DNA of 61,696 nucleotides from contig JAUMXH010000012.1 in the NCBI GenBank assembly GCA_030529225.1, forward strand, positions 1 to 61,696, given 5' to 3'. Shown here piece by piece: positions 7,772 through 15,925 of this stretch. Source of the DNA: Bacillota bacterium (GTDB taxonomy: Bacteria > Bacillota > Clostridia > Peptostreptococcales > Acidaminobacteraceae). A program made the translations under genes and the position numbers. The stretch's first letter is position 1; each line of letters begins with the position of its first letter. The notes beneath the pieces were generated by a model. It saw only the letters and a list, made by a program, of their open reading frames with translations. It was not told where the DNA came from and made no database searches.

Positions 7772-7810
7772 GTAAAATTGAAAACTTAGTGCGAAGCCAT
7801 GTCTTTTTTT
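7766..7810 (+). terminator. Terminator-like hairpin before the large terminase
   Basis: CACTAAGT (7766-7773) pairs with ACTTAGTG (7784-7791) around a 10-base loop. A run of seven Ts follows at 7804-7810, 12 bases after the stem, which is further than in a strong intrinsic terminator. It lies inside the late block between the NusG-like gene and the large terminase gene, so it would need read-through. Confidence 0.45.
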
Positions 7811-7838
7811 ATTCTGAATTTCTTTTTGCTCCAAGACC

Positions 7839-7878
7839 CCGTTTAAAAACCGTTTAAATTCGTTTTGAACCGTTTAAC
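7839..7878. repeat. Four helically phased CCGTTTAAA-type repeats
   Basis: CCGTTTAAA at 7839-7847 and 7850-7858, TCGTTTTGAA at 7860-7869 and CCGTTTAAC at 7870-7878 start 11, 10 and 10 bases apart, so they face one side of the helix. They lie just upstream of the large terminase gene. This spacing suggests a protein-binding array (activator, repressor or packaging signal). Confidence 0.5.
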
Positions 7879-7910
7879 AATTTTTACTGGATTCATTTTA
7901 CGCGGGGAGA

Positions 7911-9725
7911 TTGAAAAGCGAAAAAAGGGCGAAAATAAGGCTGAAAAAAGAGGGCGGAAAATTGAGAAAAAAAATCGAGAGATCGAAACTCCTTCTTGAA
8001 GCAATAAACGAGGTTGAAAAGAAGGATTTGTTGGATGATAAGGCGGACGCAGAGGCTGAAAAAAAAGAACTTAAAAAACTGATAGAGCTGCATCTTGAAA
8101 AGAATAGTGAAAAGAAAGAAGTTCTTGAGCTCAAGAAACTGGTTGAGATGGGAGCGGGCCTTACCGGAAAGGACGGAATTAGGAAGAAACTTGCTGCAAT
8201 TGACTTGGAATTTTTTGGAAGAGCTTATTTCCCTCATTATTTTGTAAAACCGGCTCCTGAGTTTCACAAGGAGCTGGATGATATATGGCAAAAAGGCGTG
8301 CTAAAAGGCTCTTACCCAATAACTTCAAGCAGCATAAAAGAAATCAGCAGAAGCAAAGGAGCCAGATACTCCGTTGCTGCTCCGCGTGGGCACGCAAAGA
8401 GCACAACTCTCACTTTCAAAGGCACGATTCATTCTGTGCTATACGAGTACAAGCACTATCCAATTATTATTTCAGATAGCTCGGATCAGGCTGAAGGGTT
8501 CTTGGAAAACATCAAAGTGGAGTTTGAAGAGAACGAAAGAATTCTGGAAGATTTCGGGAATCTGGTTGGAAAGGTATGGAGAAGCAATGTCATTCTAACA
8601 TCTTCAGGAGTCAAAGTCGAAGCAATCGGCTCAGGGAAGAAGATTCGGGGAAGAAAGCACAGAAACTATCGACCGGATCTCATTATCCTGGATGATGTGG
8701 AAAATGATGAACTAGTGAGGACAAAGGAGCAGAGGGATAAGCTCCTAAATTGGTTTACAAAAGCTGTGAGTAAGGCGGGCGATGATTATACGGACATTGT
8801 CGTAATCGGAACCCTGCTTCACTACGACGCCCTTCTTGCTAAAACTTTAAACAATCCGGCTTACAAAGCAAGAAAGTATAAAGCTGTTCTCAGTTTTTCA
8901 AACAGTCCTCTGTGGGACACCTGGGAAAGTATTTTTACCGACCTTGCGAACGAAAATAGAGAAGCGCAAGCGGGTAAGTTTTTTGAAACAAACAAAGAAG
9001 AAATGCTGAGAGGCACAAAGGTTCTTTGGGAAGAAAAAAACTCCTATTTAGATTTGATGATTGCAAAGGTCTCAGATGGAGACAGTGCTTTTAACTCGGA
9101 GCTTCAGAATGAACCCATCAATCCTGAGGATTGCCTCTTTAATGAGGAGTGGTTTGACTATTACAACGAAAGCGAAGTGGATTTCAAAAAATCGGATTTC
9201 TCTTTCTTCGGTTTTGTCGACCCTTCACTTGGGAAAAGCAAGAAGTCAGACTATTCCGCAATCGTTACTCTTGCAAAAAGTAAATCATCCGGCTATATGT
9301 TTGTTCTTGATGCGGACATTGAGCGTAGGCATCCTGATCGCATCATTGAAGATGTAATGCAAAAAGAGATTTGGCTGAAAAAAACTTTCGGAAAGGGCTT
9401 TACAAAGTTGGGGGCGGAAACGAACCAATTTCAATGGTTCTTAAAAGAAACGATAGCTAAGGAATCTGCAAAAAGAGGGCTCTACCTGCCCCTTGTCGAA
9501 GTGAATCAGAATAAAGACAAGGTAATGAGGATAGAGACCCTGCAACCGGATATCAAGAATAAGTATATCAAGTTTAACAAAAGGCATAAACTTCTTCTTG
9601 ATCAAATAACGCAGTTTCCTATGGCCAGTCATGATGACGGAGTGGACGCTTTGGAAGGTGCTAGAACGATAGCAAAAAATTCAAAGCGCTTTAGGACAGC
9701 GAAAAGAGAACTGTTTGGAGTGTAA
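7911..9725 (+). CDS. Phage terminase large subunit
   Basis: The packaging motor: an ATPase plus RNase H-like nuclease that pumps and cuts DNA at the portal. Walker A is AAPRGHAKST at 156-165, Walker B LIILDD at 257-262. The nuclease has D437 in VDPSLGKSKKSDYSA and D575/D576 in HDDGVDALE. The first 80 residues are an unusual highly charged helical extension before the ATPase core. The annotated TTG (7911) is only one base after GGGGAG; a TTG at 7962 with GAGGGCGG upstream is an equally good start. The next gene begins 2 bases after the stop. Confidence 0.93.
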   Translation: MKSEKRAKIRLKKEGGKLRKKIERSKLLLEAINEVEKKDLLDDKADAEAEKKELKKLIELHLEKNSEKKEVLELKKLVEMGAGLTGKDGIRKKLAAIDLEFFGRAYFPHYFVKPAPEFHKELDDIWQKGVLKGSYPITSSSIKEISRSKGARYSVAAPRGHAKSTTLTFKGTIHSVLYEYKHYPIIISDSSDQAEGFLENIKVEFEENERILEDFGNLVGKVWRSNVILTSSGVKVEAIGSGKKIRGRKHRNYRPDLIILDDVENDELVRTKEQRDKLLNWFTKAVSKAGDDYTDIVVIGTLLHYDALLAKTLNNPAYKARKYKAVLSFSNSPLWDTWESIFTDLANENREAQAGKFFETNKEEMLRGTKVLWEEKNSYLDLMIAKVSDGDSAFNSELQNEPINPEDCLFNEEWFDYYNESEVDFKKSDFSFFGFVDPSLGKSKKSDYSAIVTLAKSKSSGYMFVLDADIERRHPDRIIEDVMQKEIWLKKTFGKGFTKLGAETNQFQWFLKETIAKESAKRGLYLPLVEVNQNKDKVMRIETLQPDIKNKYIKFNKRHKLLLDQITQFPMASHDDGVDALEGARTIAKNSKRFRTAKRELFGV

Positions 9726-9727
9726 AA

Positions 9728-11053
9728 ATGCTTATTTTTATGGATAGGGAGAGGTTTTCCTCTCTTGAGAAGGAATACATTAAAAAAATCGTGAAGGCGA
9801 ACCTGGGAAATACAAGATATGGTCATTTATGGGATTATTACCTTGGAAACCACAAGATATTGAGGTATTCAAAAAAGAACAAAAGTGTTCCAAATAACCA
9901 GATAGTAAATAACATTGCGAAGTATATCACGGACACAATCAATGGATATTTTTTGGGAACCCCGGTCATCTACAACTCGTTGAATGAGCCTTTCCTGGCA
10001 GAAATTCAAAAAATCTATGATTACAATGATGAGCAAGACCACAACATGGAGCTTGCGAAAGGAATGAGCATCTTCGGCAGTACTTTTGAGATGATTTATC
10101 TTGATGAAAATGCGGATGTCAGGTTCACAGTGATTAACCCTTCTGATGTCATTCTGATAAAGTCAACGGACCTGAAGGATGTTCTTGGCGCAATCAGGTT
10201 CATTCGATCGCGAGATAAAAACGATAGAGAATACTTAAAGATTGAGTATTGGAATGAAAAATCGGTAAGTTACTATCTCTATAAGAACGACAACTTGGAG
10301 TTTGTGGATGAAAGAGAGCATTACTTCGGAGATGTTCCTTTTGTAGAGTATATCAACAACGAGGAAAGAACGGGAGACTACGAAGGGGTTATTACACAAA
10401 TAGACGCTTATAACAGGGTTCAATCGAATACAGCGAACATGTTTCAGTACAATGATGAAGCGCTGCTTATTGTTAAAAAATTGGGGGATGTGTCGGATAA
10501 AGACATCGCGCAGATGAAGGAAGATGGAGCTGTAATCTTTCCGGAGGATGGAGATATGTCTTGGCTTCTCAAAACGGTCGATGACACGGCGATTGAGAAT
10601 TACAAGAAAAGAATCCGAGAGGATATTCACATCTTATCCAATGTTCCAAATATGGCGGATGAATCTTTCGCCGGGAACCTTTCAGGCGTCGCAATCAGCT
10701 ACAAACTTTGGGCATTCGAGCAGGCGGTGGCAATCAAAGAGAGGAAATTTAAAAAAGCCTTGCAGCGCAGGATAGAAATTATCACGAATATTCTGAATAT
10801 CAAGGGTGGAAACTTCAATTACATGGAGATTGATCCCGTGTTCCGGAGGAACAAGCCGCAAAACATACTGGAGACAGCGCAGATTATCTCTATGCTACAA
10901 GGAACATTCTCACAGGAAACTTTGCTTTCTATGATGCCGGGGGTGACTGACGCAAGGAAAGAAATAGAGAAGCTTGAAAAAGAAAAGGAAAAAGCCCGTT
11001 CTGATTTTGGTATCACTAATTTTGTAGAAAGTATTGAGCATAAGCATGAATAG
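9728..11053 (+). CDS. SPP1 Gp6-type portal protein
   Basis: Forms the dodecameric ring through which DNA enters the head. 441 residues, within the SPP1 gp6-family range. The typical segment is NQIVNNIAKYITDTINGYFL near 57-77, then the stem/crown region with AYNRVQSNTANMF near 220-233 and the long helix with LSGVAISYKLWAFEQ near 315-330. Mu itself uses a different (DUF935) portal, so this head module came from an SPP1-like source. ATG 9740 is an alternative start. It overlaps the MuF gene by 8 bases. Confidence 0.9.
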   Translation: MLIFMDRERFSSLEKEYIKKIVKANLGNTRYGHLWDYYLGNHKILRYSKKNKSVPNNQIVNNIAKYITDTINGYFLGTPVIYNSLNEPFLAEIQKIYDYNDEQDHNMELAKGMSIFGSTFEMIYLDENADVRFTVINPSDVILIKSTDLKDVLGAIRFIRSRDKNDREYLKIEYWNEKSVSYYLYKNDNLEFVDEREHYFGDVPFVEYINNEERTGDYEGVITQIDAYNRVQSNTANMFQYNDEALLIVKKLGDVSDKDIAQMKEDGAVIFPEDGDMSWLLKTVDDTAIENYKKRIREDIHILSNVPNMADESFAGNLSGVAISYKLWAFEQAVAIKERKFKKALQRRIEIITNILNIKGGNFNYMEIDPVFRRNKPQNILETAQIISMLQGTFSQETLLSMMPGVTDARKEIEKLEKEKEKARSDFGITNFVESIEHKHE

Positions 11054-12392
11054 TGAAAAACAAATAGAAAACTCCTTCTTCGAGAATACAAAGCGGCACA
11101 TTCTCGAGGATGAGACAAAGATTTCAGAGTATCAAAAGGAACTTCTAAGCCACTATGAAAAAGCTGTAATCGAAACGGAAGACAGGATAAGGGCTATCTA
11201 CTCAAGGTTTGCTGATGAGCATCATATAAGTCTAAAAGAGGCAAAAGCCCTCATCTCTGATACTGAGCAGCGTGTTTTTGATAAAACTCTTTCAGAGTAT
11301 ATGAGTGCCATCTCCGAGGAAGGGGCGAGTTCTCTTACAAAAATTGAGCTTGATAAATTATCTGCTTCTGCTCGCCTTTCTCGGGAAGAAAAGCTGCTTG
11401 CAGACATCTATATGGAGCTTGGCAAAATGGCAGAACTTTCGAACAATGAGATGGAAAATGTTTTGAAGGAAACATTAAAAACCTCTTTTGTCAGAAGTTC
11501 CTTTGATGTTCAGAATTCTCTAGGGGTCTATTACAGAATCAATATGTTATCTGACCCTGCGATTGAAAAGATTGTGAAGCATCCGTGGGCGACTAAAAAA
11601 TACTCACAATCCTTGTGGGGGCATGTAGATAATCTTAACGCGAACATAAAGCAAATCCTTGCAGACGGTTTTATTCAGGGCAAAAGTATCGATAAAATTG
11701 TCAGAAGTCTTCATGAAAAGACAGGAGTTTGCCGGGAAGCCGTGGAAAGGCTTGTGCAAAACCAAGTAAAGTACTTTGCCAACCTAGGGGAGCTGGAAGG
11801 CTACAAAGCAAATGGAATCGAAAAATTTGTCTACATGGGATCAAACGAGCTCGGTTTCGCATGCAACTGCGCTTCGCTCAATGGCGTTATTATAAACGTA
11901 AACGATGCTGTGCCGCTTCAAAACTTCCCTCCCCTGCACCCTCATTGCCAGTGTTCTGTGAGGGCGTATTTTGAGAAGGGTATTTTTGAGAATAAGAATG
12001 TGGTACACTTTGACAAGCGAAAAAGCTTGGATGAGTGGAAACATGATTTTATCATCAAGAATGAAGAAGATTTGGTAAAAGGCTTACAGGAAGAGCTCAA
12101 GTGTGATATAATTAAGGCAGGAAAAGTTGAAATTGTCAGTAAAGCTTTGGCAAACAAGGCAAGCTATAGAATCGGCAAGCGCGGCGGCATAGATTTGAAT
12201 CTTTATGACGATAAGGGTCGCATCTATAAGACCTATTCAAACAATGACCATGGGAACCCAAAGAGGCATAGTTTAGGCAAGTTTGGAGAACATGTTCATG
12301 ATTGGATTCCTGATAAAAAAGGAATACCTATTAGGCAAAAACAAAGAGAGGTCACAGAAGAGGAAAAGAGTATAATGGGGAGGATACTGTAA
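11046..12392 (+). CDS. MuF/SPP1 gp7-type minor head protein with C-terminal extension
   Basis: Minor capsid protein packaged with DNA, usually bound to the portal. Residues 1 to about 305 are a helical head-morphogenesis domain ending in the family motif LHPHCQCSVRAYF (about 297-309). Beyond it lie about 140 extra residues with a domain-like segment: YRIGKRGGIDLNLYDDKG, NNDHGNPKRHSLG and GEHVHDWIPD. MuF proteins of Bacillota phages often carry such C-terminal effector (toxin) modules. The stop and the next ATG share one base, as in toxin-immunity pairs. The effector role is inference; the domain could be structural. ATG 11046 is preferred to a TTG 12 bases earlier. Confidence 0.85.
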   Translation: MNSEKQIENSFFENTKRHILEDETKISEYQKELLSHYEKAVIETEDRIRAIYSRFADEHHISLKEAKALISDTEQRVFDKTLSEYMSAISEEGASSLTKIELDKLSASARLSREEKLLADIYMELGKMAELSNNEMENVLKETLKTSFVRSSFDVQNSLGVYYRINMLSDPAIEKIVKHPWATKKYSQSLWGHVDNLNANIKQILADGFIQGKSIDKIVRSLHEKTGVCREAVERLVQNQVKYFANLGELEGYKANGIEKFVYMGSNELGFACNCASLNGVIINVNDAVPLQNFPPLHPHCQCSVRAYFEKGIFENKNVVHFDKRKSLDEWKHDFIIKNEEDLVKGLQEELKCDIIKAGKVEIVSKALANKASYRIGKRGGIDLNLYDDKGRIYKTYSNNDHGNPKRHSLGKFGEHVHDWIPDKKGIPIRQKQREVTEEEKSIMGRIL

Positions 12393-12631
12393 TGAAATTA
12401 TCTAAAAGAGAAATCAAGAAAGTATTGAAATCCAGAAACTTTGATCTAGAATTTGAATACCGGCAAAAATATGGGAGCATTATTCCTGATTATGATGCAG
12501 AAGATGCTTACTCGCTTGCTTTTGAAGGCGAAGTCCTCGATGTTGATTCACTTGCCGGGGCATTGAACGCAAAGTTTTTTGAAGGGAAAAGCATCTTGGA
12601 AATCTACGAGGACGCTGATTTCGGCTATTAA
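12392..12631 (+). CDS. Small acidic protein, candidate immunity partner of the MuF extension
   Basis: 79 residues, acidic (pattern DYDAEDAYSLAFEGEVLDVDS), no membrane segment. I do not recognise the family. The ATG overlaps the MuF stop codon (TAATG), and a strong terminator follows 34 bases after the stop, so it is translated together with MuF. Small acidic partners directly after MuF genes with variable C-termini are candidate immunity proteins; that role is inferred from context only. Confidence 0.7.
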   Translation: MKLSKREIKKVLKSRNFDLEFEYRQKYGSIIPDYDAEDAYSLAFEGEVLDVDSLAGALNAKFFEGKSILEIYEDADFGY

Positions 12632-12664
12632 ATAGCATTTACGCGATTATTAAAAGTGATTTAA

Positions 12665-12689
12665 ACAGCCCGCAAAAGGGGCTGTTTTT
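12665..12689 (+). terminator. Intrinsic terminator inside the late block
   Basis: ACAGCCC (12665-12671) pairs with GGGCTGT (12679-12685) around GCAAAAG, followed by TTTTT. It is a strong-looking terminator that separates the portal/MuF genes from scaffold and capsid. All downstream structural genes point the same way and no promoter is obvious after it. Read-through by an antiterminator is therefore needed, or a promoter I cannot see. Confidence 0.85.
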
Positions 12690-12722
12690 ATATTGGAAAA
12701 AAGTTTAAAAAAGGAGGCAGTT

Positions 12723-13325
12723 ATGGATCAAGAAAATATGAATCCTGTTCTGGAGGCTGAAGAGGCTCCATCAGAGCCTGAGGTTCCTTTCGAGGCTGAA
12801 AAAGGGTTCAAAGCGTTTCTTTCAAAACTCCTTAATGGAGAAAAAGAGTCGCCTGAAGAAGGAAAAAAGAGTGCCGGTGAAGAGAATCTTCAAAACTCGA
12901 ACCAAGAGAAAAGCTTTGAGGAAAGACTCAAGGAGGAGAAACAGAAGTGGGAGGACGAGCTAAAGCAAAAGACAGCGTTTGAGAACTTGAGTGATGAAGA
13001 AAAACTCAAAATCAAAGAAAAGGAATCTTTGGATAAAATCAAGACTCTGCAGGATGAAATCATGCGAAGAGATTTGAAAGATGAAGCCATCAGCTATCTA
13101 AACAAAGAAGGATACCCAACCGGGCTAGTTGAAATTCTAAAATTTGAAAGCAAAGAGGAGATGACGGCCTCTCTTGAGTTGGTCACATCTGTGTTCAAGG
13201 AAACCTTGTCGCTCGCAATCAACGAGAGACTGAAGAGTAGGACTCCGGAAGGTCTTGGGTTGTCTGCAAGTAGGGAGAATCAATTGAATGATGAAATCGC
13301 TGCGGCGGTCAAAGGAGGATTTTAA
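12723..13325 (+). CDS. Phage scaffold protein (DUF4355/gp20-like)
   Basis: Assembles the procapsid and is then released. 200 residues, very rich in Glu and Lys, mostly helical with a coiled coil at about 55-125 and a C-terminal globular end (YPTGLVEILKFESKEEM, then INERLKSRTPEG). This is typical of DUF4355-type scaffolds that precede the capsid gene. ATG 12723 follows AAAAAAGGAGGCAG; the in-frame TTG at 12693 lies inside the terminator region and is not credible. The stop overlaps the capsid start (TAATG). Confidence 0.85.
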   Translation: MDQENMNPVLEAEEAPSEPEVPFEAEKGFKAFLSKLLNGEKESPEEGKKSAGEENLQNSNQEKSFEERLKEEKQKWEDELKQKTAFENLSDEEKLKIKEKESLDKIKTLQDEIMRRDLKDEAISYLNKEGYPTGLVEILKFESKEEMTASLELVTSVFKETLSLAINERLKSRTPEGLGLSASRENQLNDEIAAAVKGGF

Positions 13326-14242
13326 TGCCAAATGCAATAGATAAGGTGCCGGTCATCCAAGCAGAACTGGACAAGGTAGCTGTGGGAGAGCTCACATCAG
13401 GATGGATGGAACTTAATGGTGAGCTTGTTAAGTATTCCGGAGGAAATGAGGTAAAGATTCCTGAAATGATTATGGACGGCCTTGCAGACTATGACCGAGC
13501 AAAAGGTTTTGTGGAAGGGTCTATCGAGGTCAAGTGGAAGACTTATGAGATGAGTCAAGATAGAGGAAGAAGTTTCTCTTTTGATGAAAACGATGTAGAT
13601 GAAACAAATTTCATTTTAACTGCAAGCAGAGTAACCGGAGAATTCCAAAGAGTTCATGTAATCCCTGAAATAGATGCTTATCGTTACTCAAAGATAGCTG
13701 CTCTGGCTAAAGAAGCAAACAGATTCCGGGCGGGGTATACTCCGAGCGCAGATGATATCTTGACGCAGCTCTATGCCGACCTGGGCGAAGTCACAGACCT
13801 TTACGGCGAAGAAAATGTCATCATCACAATGAACTCAAAAGTGGCTCGTATTCTTGATTTAAGCAAAGAGCTTTCAAAGTCAATCAGCGCGGGCGAGTTT
13901 AAACAAGGGAATGTTTCATTAAAGATAAAAATGCTTGATGAAACGTATCCAATCATCAGAGTGCCTTCAGCAAGAATGAAGAGTGAGTACGAATTTTTGA
14001 CCGGTAAATCAGGAAAGGAAAAAGGCGGTTTTGCGCCAACATCCGGAGCAAAAGACATCAACTGGATTATCTCTGCGAAAAGATCTCCGATTGCAGTAAG
14101 TAAAACGGATGAAATGAGAGCTTTCGATCCTAAAACGAACCAACTCGCAAGAGCATGGAAACTCGACTACAGAAAGTTTCATGAGCTTTGGGTTCCAAAG
14201 AACAAACTGGATGGTATTTTCGTGAACTTAAAGCAATCATAA
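13325..14242 (+). CDS. Major capsid protein (HK97 fold)
   Basis: 305 residues directly after the scaffold gene. The N-terminal part has DKVPVIQAELDKVAVGELTSGWME, then a beta-rich body with WKTYEMSQDRGRSFSFDENDVDET (about 78-101), typical of HK97-fold capsids of SPP1/PBSX-like phages. A long spine-helix region follows (IDAYRYSKIAALAKEANRF near 116-134). No protease gene is nearby, so the capsid is probably not cleaved. Start codon overlaps the scaffold stop. Confidence 0.85.
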   Translation: MPNAIDKVPVIQAELDKVAVGELTSGWMELNGELVKYSGGNEVKIPEMIMDGLADYDRAKGFVEGSIEVKWKTYEMSQDRGRSFSFDENDVDETNFILTASRVTGEFQRVHVIPEIDAYRYSKIAALAKEANRFRAGYTPSADDILTQLYADLGEVTDLYGEENVIITMNSKVARILDLSKELSKSISAGEFKQGNVSLKIKMLDETYPIIRVPSARMKSEYEFLTGKSGKEKGGFAPTSGAKDINWIISAKRSPIAVSKTDEMRAFDPKTNQLARAWKLDYRKFHELWVPKNKLDGIFVNLKQS

Positions 14243-14258
14243 TAAAGGGGTGGCTTCA

Positions 14259-14450
14259 GTGATAACGTTAAAAAAATTGAATGTTGTAAAGGAAGTTTCA
14301 ACGATCGAAGAAGCGGAGCGTCTCGAAGGTATCGGATTTTCGAGGGTATCAGAATCTGTCGAGCCGGCTCCGGAGACAGAGGAAGAGGAAAAAGATGGAG
14401 AACTTGCGAAGACAGAAACTCGCAGAAAAACTGGCAAAAAGACTGAGTAA
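14259..14450 (+). CDS. Small head-tail region protein, unknown
   Basis: 63 residues from GTG 14259, chosen because AAAGGGG lies 8 bases upstream; GTG 14250 overlaps that site. The first half is ordered (LKKLNVVKEVSTIEEAERLEGIGF), the second is a low-complexity Glu/Lys tail (PAPETEEEEKDGEL, then RRKTGKKTE). Small genes of this type often lie between capsid and connector. I do not assign a function. It overlaps the next gene by 56 bases in another frame. Confidence 0.6.
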   Translation: MITLKKLNVVKEVSTIEEAERLEGIGFSRVSESVEPAPETEEEEKDGELAKTETRRKTGKKTE

Positions 14451-14736
14451 TCAGGATATGGAGAACATCACTGAGTCCATTGACCGGGCTTGTGATTTTA
14501 TGCGAAATTTTTGTGGCAGGGAGGATATTCCCCCTGCTGCAGACTTCCTGATCTTTGATATGGCCATAGAACTGTTGAAAAGCGGAACATCGGAGGAAAG
14601 AAGGGTCAAGGAAATCTCAAGAGGCGATACGAAAATTTCATATGAGGAAAGTAAGACAGGGCTCTCGTCTGTATTCGGAAATTTTTCAGACCGCTTAATT
14701 CGTTTCAGAAAGCTAGGACTCATCAGGAGGGATTAA
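14395..14736 (+). CDS. Head-tail connector protein (gp6/gp15-like)
   Basis: 113 residues, mainly helical, with a pattern of connector adaptors: a helical N-terminus (MENITESIDRACDFMRNFCG), an AIELLKSGTSEERRVKEIS helix and a final ISYEESKTGLSS segment. Such proteins bind below the portal and close the head. The position after the capsid and directly before the head-closure gene agrees. The ATG follows GGAAGAGG inside the previous gene. Confidence 0.7.
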   Translation: MENLRRQKLAEKLAKRLSNQDMENITESIDRACDFMRNFCGREDIPPAADFLIFDMAIELLKSGTSEERRVKEISRGDTKISYEESKTGLSSVFGNFSDRLIRFRKLGLIRRD

Positions 14737-15117
14737 ATGTTTATAGCCGGTCAAGAAGCAGAACTTCTAGCGAGCACCTACTTTGATGAAATGTCGGTTT
14801 ATCGTCCTGTGAAAGTAGTGGAAAACGGGGAATCCAAGTTTTTAAAAGGAATAGATGGAGAAAAGGTGCTTGAAAAAGTACCTTGTTCTTTATCTCAAAA
14901 AAATGGTGGAAATCTTGAGAAGGATATTGCTTTTAACAAGGCTAAACGAGATTACATTGTCTTTACCCGGCCGGAGGTGATAGTAAAGGAAAATGATTTG
15001 ATTGTCCTTACTGTGAATTTAGGAACACGGAAAGAGATATACCATTTGACAGCAGGGAAAGCTATGTTATACCCGAGTCATCAGGAAATCCCTGCCGTAG
15101 AGGAGATAAAGGCGTGA
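14737..15117 (+). CDS. Head-closure protein (XkdH/SPP1 gp16-like)
   Basis: 126 residues, beta-rich (FDEMSVYRPVKVVENGESKF, then DYIVFTRPEVIVKENDLIVLTV), consistent with the stopper family that seals the head after packaging. The gene follows the connector without a gap (next ATG after TAA) and overlaps the HK97-gp10-like gene by 4 bases. Assignment rests on position and fold pattern, not on a strong motif. Confidence 0.7.
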   Translation: MFIAGQEAELLASTYFDEMSVYRPVKVVENGESKFLKGIDGEKVLEKVPCSLSQKNGGNLEKDIAFNKAKRDYIVFTRPEVIVKENDLIVLTVNLGTRKEIYHLTAGKAMLYPSHQEIPAVEEIKA

Positions 15118-15506
15118 AGACAACTTTTGAAATAGAAGGTCTAGATTCGCTTGAAAAAACATTAGGTGAAATGATAAACAAATACCCTCAGGAGTTTGAA
15201 AAACTTGTTATTCAGGTAGCTTATGAACTTCAAGGAATGGTAAAGATAAAGACCCCTCGTAAAACAGGACGATTAAGGGACGCCTGGCGCGTAGGGAAAG
15301 TAAAAAGGAAAGATGGTGGGCTCTATGTGGAGGTTTACAACAATGTAGAATATGCAGAGTTTGTGAACTATGGACACCGAACAGGAAAGACAGGTTTCAA
15401 AGAAGGGGTCTATATGTTAGAAATTAGCATGGAGAAACTTCAGGAACGAATGCCTCCTTTTTTGAAGACGTGGATAGAAAATTTCATCAGGGAGAACGGA
15501 TTGTAA
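15114..15506 (+). CDS. HK97 gp10/XkdI-like tail completion protein
   Basis: 130 residues with the family signature KTPRKTGRLRDAWRVGK near 54-70 and the YNNVEYAEFVNYGHR segment near 79-93. Proteins of this type join tail to head. Starts at GTG in the overlap with the head-closure gene (GCGTGA), with GAGGAGATAAAG upstream. Confidence 0.85.
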   Translation: MKTTFEIEGLDSLEKTLGEMINKYPQEFEKLVIQVAYELQGMVKIKTPRKTGRLRDAWRVGKVKRKDGGLYVEVYNNVEYAEFVNYGHRTGKTGFKEGVYMLEISMEKLQERMPPFLKTWIENFIRENGL

Positions 15507-15507
15507 G

Positions 15508-15912
15508 ATGTACGAAGAGATTAAAAAAAGTTTAATTGCAACCTTGAAAAAAATCAAAGATATTGACATTTTTTTTGAAAGAAATGAAGACACTGAGGTT
15601 TCAGGTGAGTACTTTCTTGTCTTGATTAAAGATGCCGGTATTGCTTCGGAGAGTGTGAATTTGCAAAGATACTCTTGTTTGATTGATATCATCTATGATG
15701 CGCCGGCATTTTCTAACCATAAGTACATGCTGATGGCTGAGGCGATGGATAAAGTTTTTGGTGAAGCACTTGAAACCAAGGAAGTTTCTTCTTTTGAAAG
15801 GTCTGTGATTGTGGTTGATGGCTTACTCCACTACACCTTCCCTTTCAACAAAACGTATGAAATGAGGCCTGTCATTCAGGAAGAATTTATGGAGCATATT
15901 GTAATCGATTAG
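15508..15912 (+). CDS. XkdJ-like tail terminator protein
   Basis: 134 residues with alpha/beta layout (MYEEIKKSLIATLKKIKDIDIFFE, then YSCLIDIIYDAPAF), as in the phage tail terminator family that caps the tail tube. It lies between the gp10-like and sheath genes, as xkdJ does in PBSX. The ATG is 2 bases after the previous stop. Confidence 0.75.
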   Translation: MYEEIKKSLIATLKKIKDIDIFFERNEDTEVSGEYFLVLIKDAGIASESVNLQRYSCLIDIIYDAPAFSNHKYMLMAEAMDKVFGEALETKEVSSFERSVIVVDGLLHYTFPFNKTYEMRPVIQEEFMEHIVID

Positions 15913-15925
15913 GAGGAAGAAAATA

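Noticed and set aside
7893..8291. Minus-strand frames opposite the large terminase N-terminus
   Set aside because: They mirror the Lys/Glu-rich coding strand (Phe/Ser-rich on the other strand) and have no ribosome site.
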